The notes under the pieces: model-generated
Seen by the model: only the letters and a program-made list of their open reading frames with translations
Told to the model about the DNA's origin: nothing
The model's database searches: none
Made by a program: the position numbers and the translations under genes
Shown: positions 1 through 6,788 of the stretch, piece by piece
Numbering within the stretch: position 1 is the stretch's first letter
How the letters are laid out: each line of letters begins with the position of its first letter
Assembly (NCBI GenBank): GCA_025062045.1
Contig: JANXAF010000004.1
Location: 1 to 64,000 of the forward strand
DNA: 64,000 bases
Reading direction: 5' to 3'
Source of the DNA: Thermodesulfobacteriota bacterium
GTDB taxonomy: Bacteria; Desulfobacterota; Syntrophorhabdia; Syntrophorhabdales; JANXAF01

Positions 1-80
1 ACTGCTGCCAAAATCCCGAGAATGATAATGGCCACTATCAGTTCGATTAATGTAAACCCTTTCTTTGATCGAACGTTCAT
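1..80 (-). CDS. Type IV pilin, N-terminal part (cut by window edge)
   Basis: Only the first 26 codons are inside the window. They encode a short basic leader ending in KKG, followed by FTLIELIVAIIILGILAAV. This is a textbook class III (type IV) prepilin signal with Glu at position +5 of the mature protein, so PilD-type cleavage after the Gly is expected and the hydrophobic helix would pack into the pilus core. A strong Shine-Dalgarno (AAAGGAGG) lies 6-7 nt upstream of the ATG. The gene is 43 bp downstream of another pilin on the same strand, so the two are probably co-transcribed tandem pilins. The globular head, and hence major versus minor role, cannot be judged. Confidence 0.85.
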   Translation of the reverse strand, partial: MNVRSKKGFTLIELIVAIIILGILAA

Positions 81-123
81 CGTTAACCTCCTTTTGATAT
101 AAGAGTCTTGCTGTAAAGCTATC

Positions 124-486
124 CTACCATCCCTTCCCAAACTGACCCGGTCTGTCCGTTCCTCCAGCTGTGTAGGTGAAGAGGTATGTTGAGCCGCCGA
201 CAGTTATTGTTCCACCCGTACCAGCACTGTGCCATGTGACAGAGGCACCTTCAACCTGTGCGGAAAGGACAACATCTCTTAAAGTATAGGTTGTGCCTTT
301 GAGGAGATAGTTTGAAAAGAGTATAGTCTCCGCACCGCGAAGGGCTCCTAAGATAGCATCTGCCGTCGCATCTGCTGCATGTTTTCTTAGATCCAAATAT
401 CTGGGAATCGCAATGGCCGCAAGGATTCCGAGGATGATAATAATGATTATGAGCTCAATCAAAGTAAAACCCTTTGTGTTTCTCAT
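124..486 (-). CDS. Type IV pilin, short (120 aa)
   Basis: The protein starts with the five-residue leader MRNTK plus G, then FTLIELIIIIIILGILAAI, with Glu5 of the mature protein conserved and a following IPRYLDLR segment typical of PilE/MshA-like pilins. The remaining head of about 85 residues is small, rich in Gly/Thr/Ala, and has no cysteines, so the usual C-terminal disulfide loop is absent. A good ribosome site (ACGGAGG) precedes the ATG. It is followed 43 bp later by a second pilin gene that runs off the window. A major pilin subunit is plausible, but the short cysteine-free head also fits small pilins of the Geobacter PilA-N or MSHA type. Confidence 0.85.
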   Translation of the reverse strand: MRNTKGFTLIELIIIIIILGILAAIAIPRYLDLRKHAADATADAILGALRGAETILFSNYLLKGTTYTLRDVVLSAQVEGASVTWHSAGTGGTITVGGSTYLFTYTAGGTDRPGQFGKGW

Positions 487-581
487 GGAAACCTCCGTTT
501 AGTTTTTTGTCTCTTACTTTGCAATTTTTATTCCCTCCTTGGAGCCTAATGAGTTAAACCTGTTACCAGTTTGACTACGAA

Positions 582-676
582 TTTTTGCCACAATTTTTTG
601 AGACCGTCAACAAAAATTGTAGCTACGCTCTATTTTTCGGCCAAAAAAGCCATCTTATGATCCAAAGTGGCAAAAA
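582..676. repeat. Nested inverted repeats in the pilin/GT2 divergent region
   Basis: Two perfect inverted repeats lie between the pilin and the divergent glycosyltransferase. The first pairs ACAATTTTT (590-598) with AAAAATTGT (612-620) around a 13-nt spacer. The second pairs TTTTTGCCAC (582-591) with GTGGCAAAAA (667-676). There is no T-run directly after the first hairpin, so a terminator is unlikely. Operator sites in the divergent promoter region are the better guess. No convincing sigma-54 -24/-12 element was found here. Confidence 0.4.
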
Positions 677-690
677 ATTTGAGATATAAT

Positions 691-1398
691 ATGGAACCAT
701 TGAAACCTTTTAGCCTTTTTATTCCCGTATTCAACGAAGAGGATCTATTAGAAACTAACACTGAGATCGTAAAATCCTACCTTTCAAGGAGACACTTCAC
801 CTACGAAATAGTCATAGTCGATAATGGTTCAACAGACAGTACATCTGAAATTGGAAGAGATTTAATGAAAAAGTATAAAGAGGTTAGGTTTTACACAGTC
901 CCTAAAAGAGGACCTGGATACGCTTTAAAAAGGGCGCTTTTTGAGTTCAGATATGAAAATGTAGTGTTTATCGATATCGACCTTTCGATCAATCTTTCCT
1001 TCATAGAAGAAGCAGCAAGTCTTCTTGACAGTTATACGGTCGTTATAGGATCAAAGAAAAGGGGGAAAGACCAAAGAAATATCTTAAGAGTCTTTGCTGG
1101 GTCCTTATTTGTTCGGTTTGTCCAATTAATCCTCGGTCTCCCTTATAGCGATTATTCTATAGGAGGAAAGGCATTTAGAAAGAGCTTCCTTTTGGAGAAT
1201 ATAAGACTCATAGATGACCGCACAAACTACGTCCTCTCACTCATATATGCCGCCTATAAGAAGGGTGAAAGAATTATCGAGATTCCTGTTTTTTGCGACG
1301 ACAAAAGGAAGAGCCGCTTCAGTCTCTTATCCGAAATCTTTTATAGATCTTACATGGTTTCAAAGCTGAGACTTGGTAAAGTTTTAAAAAAACCATAG
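691..1398 (+). CDS. Family 2 glycosyltransferase, polyprenyl-phosphate sugar synthase-like
   Basis: This is a 235-residue soluble GT-A enzyme. The N-terminus shows the nucleotide-sugar motif PVFNEE, then VIVDNGSTDST and a FIDIDLS strand that replaces the usual DADL, all in the order of dolichyl-phosphate mannose/glucose synthases. IGSKKRGKD and a GGKAFRK segment further on match the same group, as does the late IPV followed by a Ser-rich strand. There is no C-terminal membrane helix. The likely product is polyprenyl-phosphate-hexose made on the cytoplasmic face as donor for a GT-C enzyme, and such a candidate lies next door at 1608-3656. I chose ATG 691 because GTG 667 has no ribosome site and lies inside an inverted repeat. 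A TATAAT abuts the ATG, so TTG 700 cannot be excluded. Confidence 0.8.
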   Translation: MEPLKPFSLFIPVFNEEDLLETNTEIVKSYLSRRHFTYEIVIVDNGSTDSTSEIGRDLMKKYKEVRFYTVPKRGPGYALKRALFEFRYENVVFIDIDLSINLSFIEEAASLLDSYTVVIGSKKRGKDQRNILRVFAGSLFVRFVQLILGLPYSDYSIGGKAFRKSFLLENIRLIDDRTNYVLSLIYAAYKKGERIIEIPVFCDDKRKSRFSLLSEIFYRSYMVSKLRLGKVLKKP

Positions 1399-1421
1399 TG
1401 CGGGCACGCAATTTACGTGCT

Positions 1422-1452
1422 AAAAAGCGCAAATCAAAAGAGGGGCTTTTTT
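1422..1452 (+). terminator. Weak A/T-rich hairpin after the glycosyltransferase gene
   Basis: AAAAAGC (1422-1428) can pair with GCTTTTT (1445-1451) and is followed by further T. The stem is short and A/T-rich, with a 16-nt loop, and it lies 24 bp after the stop codon. It also overlaps the end of a possible small gene on the opposite strand. Confidence 0.25.
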
Positions 1453-1565
1453 GTAAGTTCCAAGTATTCAAGGATAGCTATAAGACAGAGAAGGCCCATT
1501 CCAATAAGTCCAAGAACGGTAAGAAGATCAATCCAATTAACCCTTTTTCCCATAAAAATGAGCAA
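1434..1565 (-). CDS. Possible small membrane protein (43 aa)
   Basis: An open frame downstream of the 682-residue membrane protein encodes a 43-residue peptide. It has one long hydrophobic stretch (LLTVLGLIGMGLLCLIAIL), a Lys/Arg flank before it and a charged tail ending TKKPLF. The TTG start at 1565 is preceded by AGGAAG at 4 nt spacing. ATG 1553 is the alternative start and lacks a ribosome site. The protein would cross the inner membrane once. No family is recognised. Position and strand suggest translation from the pilus-locus mRNA, but the coding status rests only on the start signal and the hydrophobic pattern. Confidence 0.4.
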   Translation of the reverse strand: MLIFMGKRVNWIDLLTVLGLIGMGLLCLIAILEYLELTKKPLF

Positions 1566-1607
1566 TTAACTTCCTAGCAAGTTTTGTGCCTTTTTTATTT
1601 CAGAAGA

Positions 1608-3656
1608 TCAAATTCTGGTAGATGGATGGCCGTTTAATCTTGATGTGCGTTTTTTAAGGACTAAAATTACGAGAAAGCCGAGGGAGAGAAAAAAATATAG
1701 ATCTCCCATCGTGTGAATCCAAGATCTGTCAAATTTTATAGATACGAAGCCACTTTCTGGAATAACAAGCATGAAGGATGGCGCGCAAAGATATACTTTT
1801 TTTGCTCCCTCCACCCGAAAAAGAGGATGGTAGCTTACCCTCACTAGATGTGGGTGGCCTATAAGAGGGGTCTCAAACTGAATCTCTTCCGGTCTCTGAG
1901 TGACCCTTATCGTGAATCGGCTAAGCGGAAAGCAAAGCGGTCTTCGCGGTATGTTTTTTATATCTTCTGTTTCGAGTCTAAACCTTACATCATCTTTTTC
2001 GGCGAGTATCAAGGGAACATCCAAGTTTTGAGGATCTTTAAACCATTCGTAAAAGTCCTTCTTCCAATTTTTACCCCTGTAAACTACAGGTTCCATCGTT
2101 ACAGGCTTTACGAGAATGTAGTCTGTTGTCTTAACCTTGTATATCTCTATATCGCCGATTTTTGCCAAAGGCTCGTAGTAGTCCGGAAACTTCCTAATTT
2201 CCTCCTTTACTTTGTCGCTTTTTACTATGTAGTGGGTTACTCCAAACATCGATAGATGCATAGATGCGGTTTTTAAGTCGAGGTTTGCCACAGGATACTG
2301 CCAGAAAGGAGCGGATATTTCCTTTGATATCTCTGACTGGATGTAAAAGACGTAAGGCGAAGTGATGGAAGACTGCATGTAGAGCCCTTCAAGCGTATCC
2401 CTTCCCGTAAACATCTTCATAAGTTCAAATATGCGGACCGTGCCATACTTGTCGTAGCTTAAAGAGTGCTCGTAGACGACCCTTCCACCGTCGTGTAGTT
2501 CTTTGAGCTTTTCAAATATTCTCACAAGCTCAGGATATGCAGGTTTACTTTCAATTCCAGAATAGTTCCACTCGATCCATTTGGGTATGTAGGTCGTGTT
2601 GAACCTCAAAAAGACTGCAGTAAAAAGAAAAAACAGAATGACGTACTTCATCTTTGCGATGCCAAGTCTTTTTGTCCACAAAACAGAGGGCAAAAGCAAA
2701 AAGTACTGGGCAAAGGTCAAAAACCTTATGTCTCCGAGCCCTATTGGATACGCGATAAAATAGAGAAAAACTGAGACGGAAAAAGAATAAAGGAGGAAAC
2801 GTACACTCTTTTCTTTAAAGAAGTAAAAAAAGGCAGCAAAAGACAAGGCAAAAAAAGGCACCATGTGTGGAGGAAGGACTTCCCTTATCGATCCAAAATG
2901 CCACTTAAACATAAAAGGTGTAGTGTAAGGCAAATTGTAAAGGAAGGGGATGAACCAGTACGCCATAAATCCGACTCCCAAAAGGTAGAACTTGAAAAGG
3001 TAGAGAAGCTCTTTAATAGGGGTCCTTTTTAGAAGAAAGAATGTGCTAATAAGAAGAAAGGTAAAAAGTGTGTAACCGTGACTGAGACCCATGATGGCGA
3101 AAAGAACTGAGTTAAGGATGAGGTGTCTTTCTTTTTCAATGCCGTAAAAGATAAAACCCAAAAGGGCCACAAAAACTGAAAAACTGAAAGAAAATGCGAA
3201 TTCTCCGGCAAGGGTAGAAGGTATGTTTCCTCCCCACATCGTGTTTTCTTCGTTAAAGAGGAAATAAAGCGAAAGAATTGAGGAGAAAAGGCAGATCGAC
3301 CTTTCAAACCCAAGAAGTGAAAATAAAAGATAAGTCGCAATCGGCAAAAAAAGCGAACCTAGAATCGTCGTAAGTTTAAAAGCAACTTGAGGAGGCAGAA
3401 ATTCAGAAAGCATGGATGCTAAAAAAAATGGCAGAGGAAAGTAATGGTAAAATATCGGAAATCCAGCGTAATTACCCATAAAATAACCCATGATCTTACC
3501 ATTCGGTAAAAGATACTCCTTCATGTACTTGAAAGCCATGTAATGGGAAGGCGTATCACCGCCTGCAGGGATAGTTTCTAAAAAGATAAGGTTCGGGTTA
3601 AACGTTGCAAAAAGGTAAGCAAAAATTCCCGCAAGAACGAAAAAACTAAAAACCAT
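1608..3656 (-). CDS. Polytopic membrane protein, GT-C / PTPS-related type
   Basis: The 682-residue protein begins with a membrane helix followed by a first periplasmic loop carrying GGDTPSH (Asp34, His38). This arrangement is typical of the 'PTPS-related' membrane family (Pfam PF10131) and of GT-C glycosyltransferases, whose catalytic Asp sits in the first loop. About ten further helices fill residues 60-370. A soluble, mostly beta domain follows (about 375-645), and a final helix (about 650-668) is followed by a basic tail. GT-C enzymes use polyprenyl-phosphate sugars and glycosylate proteins or lipids outside the membrane. The gene lies 12 bp after the poly-Thr pilin gene and close to a GT2 that could supply such a donor. 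That makes pilin glycosylation an attractive but unproven role. Confidence 0.65.
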   Translation of the reverse strand: MVFSFFVLAGIFAYLFATFNPNLIFLETIPAGGDTPSHYMAFKYMKEYLLPNGKIMGYFMGNYAGFPIFYHYFPLPFFLASMLSEFLPPQVAFKLTTILGSLFLPIATYLLFSLLGFERSICLFSSILSLYFLFNEENTMWGGNIPSTLAGEFAFSFSFSVFVALLGFIFYGIEKERHLILNSVLFAIMGLSHGYTLFTFLLISTFFLLKRTPIKELLYLFKFYLLGVGFMAYWFIPFLYNLPYTTPFMFKWHFGSIREVLPPHMVPFFALSFAAFFYFFKEKSVRFLLYSFSVSVFLYFIAYPIGLGDIRFLTFAQYFLLLPSVLWTKRLGIAKMKYVILFFLFTAVFLRFNTTYIPKWIEWNYSGIESKPAYPELVRIFEKLKELHDGGRVVYEHSLSYDKYGTVRIFELMKMFTGRDTLEGLYMQSSITSPYVFYIQSEISKEISAPFWQYPVANLDLKTASMHLSMFGVTHYIVKSDKVKEEIRKFPDYYEPLAKIGDIEIYKVKTTDYILVKPVTMEPVVYRGKNWKKDFYEWFKDPQNLDVPLILAEKDDVRFRLETEDIKNIPRRPLCFPLSRFTIRVTQRPEEIQFETPLIGHPHLVRVSYHPLFRVEGAKKVYLCAPSFMLVIPESGFVSIKFDRSWIHTMGDLYFFLSLGFLVILVLKKRTSRLNGHPSTRI

Positions 3657-3668
3657 GACAAATGGAGT

Positions 3669-4433
3669 TCAAAAAATTTCAGGTGGCTTAGGTGGCGGTA
3701 TTTCGGGAGGCGGTATAGGCCCAATCTGTGGACGACAAAACCAGCAGTTTCGATTGTTGCCACACTTCACAGGACTACAGAGACCGTCGCACAAATTCAG
3801 ACATTCAGCAAGAGAGCTGTAATAGCCACAGTTCCTACAGGGTGTAAGGGTAGTCGTCGTCGTTGTCGTTGTAGTCGTTGTGGTAGTTGTTGTGGTTGTA
3901 GTCGTAGTTGTAGTAGTAGTTGTGGTTGTAGTCGTAGTCGTTGTAGTGGTTGTTGTGGTTGTAGTCGTAGTTGTTGTAGTCGTAGTCGTAGAAGTAGTTG
4001 TCGTTGTAGTCGTTGTCGGTACCTCTTCTACCGGACACTCTATATTTGGATAAGCCAAAGAAGATCCAGGTCGATCCATTCGATAAGCAAACGTGTATTT
4101 TTTTATCCTGACTTCCAGTGTTAGGTCACTAAAACTCACTATCTCCGCACCAAGATCGATCTGGGATAAAAGATCCCCCATCGTATAAGAGTAATTGGGA
4201 CCCAAAAAAGCGGATCTGGCATAAAGGATTGAATTTGCACTCCTTAAGGCGGAACAGATCTTATTTGCCTGGGCGTATGCGGCACTTTTTGTGAAGTCCA
4301 AATACTTAATGAAAGCCACATAGGAAAGTATCCCAATGCTGACTATGATTATGAGAAGCTCTATTAGAGTTATTCCTCTTTTGTTAACCATCCGGACTTT
4401 ACTTGGGTAATCTTTAAGCAATTTCTGTACCAT
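3669..4433 (-). CDS. Type IV pilin with 56-residue Thr tract and Cys-rich C-terminal domain
   Basis: Residues 15-20 (MVNKRG) form a normal prepilin leader and are followed by ITLIELLIIIVSIGIL with Glu5. If translation begins at the first ATG, whose A overlaps the upstream stop (TAATG), the leader is 20 residues. If it begins at the internal ATG 4391, the leader is six. Residues 35-135 are a small pilin head. Residues 140-195 are 55 Thr and one Ser. Residues 199-235 hold eight Cys in a compact segment, and the tail is Pro-rich (PIPPPEIPPPKPPEIF). The layout suggests a pilin body, an extended possibly O-glycosylated stalk and a disulfide-bonded tip domain. It is co-transcribed with the PilR-like gene upstream and the GT-C-like gene downstream. 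It could be a tip adhesin or minor pilin; no function is proven. Confidence 0.85.
   Translation of the reverse strand: MVQKLLKDYPSKVRMVNKRGITLIELLIIIVSIGILSYVAFIKYLDFTKSAAYAQANKICSALRSANSILYARSAFLGPNYSYTMGDLLSQIDLGAEIVSFSDLTLEVRIKKYTFAYRMDRPGSSLAYPNIECPVEEVPTTTTTTTTSTTTTTTTTTTTTTTTTTTTTTTTTTTTTTTTTTTTTTTTTTTTTTTTLTPCRNCGYYSSLAECLNLCDGLCSPVKCGNNRNCWFCRPQIGPIPPPEIPPPKPPEIF
3849..4016 (-). repeat. ACN-codon repeat tract encoding poly-Thr
   Basis: Fifty-six consecutive codons are all ACN (Thr) except one TCT (Ser, 3990-3992). All four Thr codons are used, so this is not a simple trinucleotide run. An 18-bp string (plus-strand TTGTGGTTGTAGTCGTAG) occurs three times exactly, at 3890-3907, 3920-3937 and 3953-3970, with 30- and 33-bp periods. 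This indicates in-frame tandem duplication within the tract. Confidence 0.9.
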
Positions 4434-5779
4434 TACAGGTTGGAAACGTCTATACCGTGCTTTTTTATTCTATACCAGATGCTTCTTTCCGAGATACCTA
4501 AAATGGAGGCTGCCTTTTTCTGATTCCCCTTTGTAGCCTTTAATGCCTCAATTATACGTTTCCTCTCCAGTTCTTCTATCTGCTCATCGAGGGAAGTCCC
4601 TTCCGTGTAATGTTTCTTCGTTCTTTCCCTCATGTGTATCGGGAGATCTTCTAGGGTGACATAGCCATCTTCAGATACCGAAACCGCGCTTTTTAAACAG
4701 GCCAAAAGCTCCCTTACATTTCCTGGCCACGCGTAGTTGAGAAGGTATTCTTTAGCCTCTTTTGATATTCCAAGCTTCCTCCCCAGATCCTTTTCAAGCT
4801 CCAAAAGAAAATGGTCGATCAACGGACCTATGTCTTCTTTTCTCTTCCGCAAAGGAGGCACATCTATCACAACACCTGAAAGTCTGTAGTAAAGGTCCGG
4901 CCTGAATTTTCCTTCGCCCATGGCTTCTATGAGATTTTTATTTGTGGCGGATATGATTCTCACATCAAGCTTAACTTTTTTCGTGCTTCCAAGCCTTTCT
5001 AGCTCCTTTGTTTCAACGACCCTAAGTATCTTTGCCTGCAAATTAGGACCCATCTCTCCGATTTCGTCTAAAAAGAGCGTACCTTTCTCCGCCAACTCAA
5101 ATTTACCCTTTTTTTCACGGACCGCACCTGTAAATGCTCCTTTTTCGAAGCCGAAAAGTTCGCTTTCGAGAAGGGTTTCGGGGATGGATGCGCAATTTAC
5201 CGGAACAAATTCCCCCTTCCTGTTAGACAGTTTGTGGATGAGTCTAGCTACAACTTCCTTTCCAACACCAGTCTCCCCCGTTATCAGAACGGGAACATCT
5301 GTCTCCGCAACTCTTTCGGCAAGCCTTATGACTTCTTTCATCATTTCGCTTTTAACAACTATACCGTGGTAAGTGGTAGCATCATGCCATTCCTTCTTTT
5401 TTAACTTTGCCTCCTTCTCAATTTCCCTTTTTGCGAGTGCCCTTTTTACAACTACTTTGAGCTCTTCAAGAGAGATGGGTTTCACAAAAAAGTCAATAGC
5501 TCCCTTTTCGATAGCAAGCATGGCGTTCTTTTTGGTTCCGTACGCTGTGATAACTATGATAGGAGCATCCGTAAACCTTTTTATCTCCTCTATCGCAGAA
5601 AGGCCATCTATACCAGGAAGCTTTATGTCGATGAGTACAAGATCCGTATCTTCTTTAATGGACGAACTTGCTTTCTCGTAGCTTTCGAAGGAGAGGACTC
5701 TATGGCCTTCCCGTCGTAACGCTTCCTCTATGAAGAACCTAACTCCGCTGTCATCCTCGATAAGTATGATCTCTTTCAA
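4433..5779 (-). CDS. pilR: Sigma-54-dependent response regulator, PilR/NtrC family
   Basis: This 448-residue protein has the full NtrC layout. The receiver domain (1-120) has Asp9/Asp10, the phospho-acceptor Asp51 and Lys100. The AAA+ domain (about 138-375) has Walker A GETGVGKE (168-175), the sigma-54 contact loop GAFTGA (214-219) and Walker B LFLDEIGE. A Fis-type helix-turn-helix closes the protein (about 405-445, NQKKAASILGISERS). It should activate RNA polymerase-sigma54 at pilus or other promoters after phosphorylation by the sensor kinase encoded 7 bp upstream. Its stop overlaps the ATG of the poly-Thr pilin (TAATG), so these two are translationally coupled. PilR is the best name from context; another NtrC-family identity is possible. 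Confidence 0.85.
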   Translation of the reverse strand: MKEIILIEDDSGVRFFIEEALRREGHRVLSFESYEKASSSIKEDTDLVLIDIKLPGIDGLSAIEEIKRFTDAPIIVITAYGTKKNAMLAIEKGAIDFFVKPISLEELKVVVKRALAKREIEKEAKLKKKEWHDATTYHGIVVKSEMMKEVIRLAERVAETDVPVLITGETGVGKEVVARLIHKLSNRKGEFVPVNCASIPETLLESELFGFEKGAFTGAVREKKGKFELAEKGTLFLDEIGEMGPNLQAKILRVVETKELERLGSTKKVKLDVRIISATNKNLIEAMGEGKFRPDLYYRLSGVVIDVPPLRKRKEDIGPLIDHFLLELEKDLGRKLGISKEAKEYLLNYAWPGNVRELLACLKSAVSVSEDGYVTLEDLPIHMRERTKKHYTEGTSLDEQIEELERKRIIEALKATKGNQKKAASILGISERSIWYRIKKHGIDVSNL

Positions 5780-5786
5780 TTGATCC

Positions 5787-6788
5787 TTACCTCTTCGGAA
5801 GCACTATTCTAAATTCAGTTCCTCCATCAGTATTGACCTCTATGTGACCATTGTGAAGCTTTACATTCTTTTCGGCAATAAAGAGGCCAAGCCCACGACC
5901 CTCTTTTTTTGTAGTATAGAAAGGTCGAAATAGAAGTTTTTTCTCCTCTTCGCCGATTTTTGAGCTTTGGTTATATACGGAGATAGAGATGGGATCACCG
6001 TCCTCTATTTTTACCTGCAGATACCCAGCATTCCTTTCAGCCTCAAACGCATTTTTTATAATGTTGTATACTGCTTGGTAGATCTTATTTTTGTCGCCTA
6101 CGAAATGGGCATGTTTTTCAGCAAGAAAAGTTGAGCGGACAGTAGGAAATTCTCTCTTCAGAGATTCGTACGCCTCTTCTACTACATGAGTAAGATCAAA
6201 TTCTTCAATTGAAGGCTCTGTGTCTGTAAAGTCTAAAAGCTCTTTCGTGAAGGCATCTATCCTTTTTGTGGCCTCAAGAATCCTTCTAAGATAGAGTTCC
6301 TCTTCGGGGTCCGCCTTCTCCAAAAGAAGCTGTGCCATTCCAACGACAGTACTTAGTGGATTTCTCACCTCATGGGCTATAACGAGTGCCATAAAGCCAA
6401 GGGGAATTATATATTCGAGTCTCTCGATGGTGGCAATCTTATGCTCGTTTTCGGTCTTGGATGCGTTTAGCTTTGCCTCTGCCACAAGCTTTTCGATCAA
6501 TTCGTAAATCTCTATCATTCTTCCTTTCATCTTTTTCGGGCCTAGACCATATAAGCTATCCAATTTTCTCACCATGTCTTTTATGGGAGCTGTCATGGCA
6601 AAAAGGACAAGAAACACAAGAAAAGCACAAACTGCTGATATTCCTAGTAGAAGAATTTCGGGATACGAAACGTAAGCTGCTACATTTAGAGTGAAAAGGC
6701 CAATAAGAATGCAAACGAGAAAGACTAAGACAGGCACAAGGGTTGTTATGTTATATCTTAAATTTTTGGGGTCTCTAAAAAGCCGCAA
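5787..6788 (-). CDS. pilS: Sensor histidine kinase, PilS-like
   Basis: Two membrane helices (about 14-36 and 44-68) with almost no loop between them lead into a short coiled linker. The HisKA domain follows (IAHEVRNPLS, phospho-acceptor His139), then a HATPase domain with an N-box (NIIKNAFEAE) and G-box (GRGLGLFIAEKN). There is no PAS domain and no periplasmic sensing domain, so any signal is likely sensed within the membrane, as for PilS and pilin levels. The start is TTG 6788, with GGAGG just upstream overlapping the PilC stop region. It lies directly before the NtrC-type regulator, making a two-component pair. At 333 residues it is shorter than Pseudomonas PilS, which has six membrane helices. 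Confidence 0.8.
   Translation of the reverse strand: MRLFRDPKNLRYNITTLVPVLVFLVCILIGLFTLNVAAYVSYPEILLLGISAVCAFLVFLVLFAMTAPIKDMVRKLDSLYGLGPKKMKGRMIEIYELIEKLVAEAKLNASKTENEHKIATIERLEYIIPLGFMALVIAHEVRNPLSTVVGMAQLLLEKADPEEELYLRRILEATKRIDAFTKELLDFTDTEPSIEEFDLTHVVEEAYESLKREFPTVRSTFLAEKHAHFVGDKNKIYQAVYNIIKNAFEAERNAGYLQVKIEDGDPISISVYNQSSKIGEEEKKLLFRPFYTTKKEGRGLGLFIAEKNVKLHNGHIEVNTDGGTEFRIVLPKR

Noticed and set aside
667-690. GTG 667 as start of the GT2 gene
   Set aside because: No ribosome site, and it lies within an inverted-repeat arm. ATG 691 already gives a full family N-terminus.
487-690. Sigma-54 promoter upstream of the pilins
   Set aside because: A PilR-like activator makes it tempting, but no TGGCAC-N5-TTGCA match with the right 10-bp GG-to-GC spacing was found by eye. 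GG-rich strings near 582-660 have wrong spacing.
1848-2255. Plus-strand frame of 135 codons
   Set aside because: Antisense to the GT-C-like gene. No start signal and no recognisable fold.
3849-4016. Direct repeats resembling a CRISPR-like array
   Set aside because: Repeats of 18 bp with 12-15 bp spacing, all in-frame ACN codons inside a gene. There is no conserved repeat/spacer structure and no cas gene.
3835-4038. Open frame rich in Asn, Asp and Tyr on the minus strand
   Set aside because: It is a shifted reading of the ACN repeat that encodes poly-Thr. Its N/D/Y pattern follows from the repeat, and the pilin frame has a prepilin start and a sensible C-terminus.
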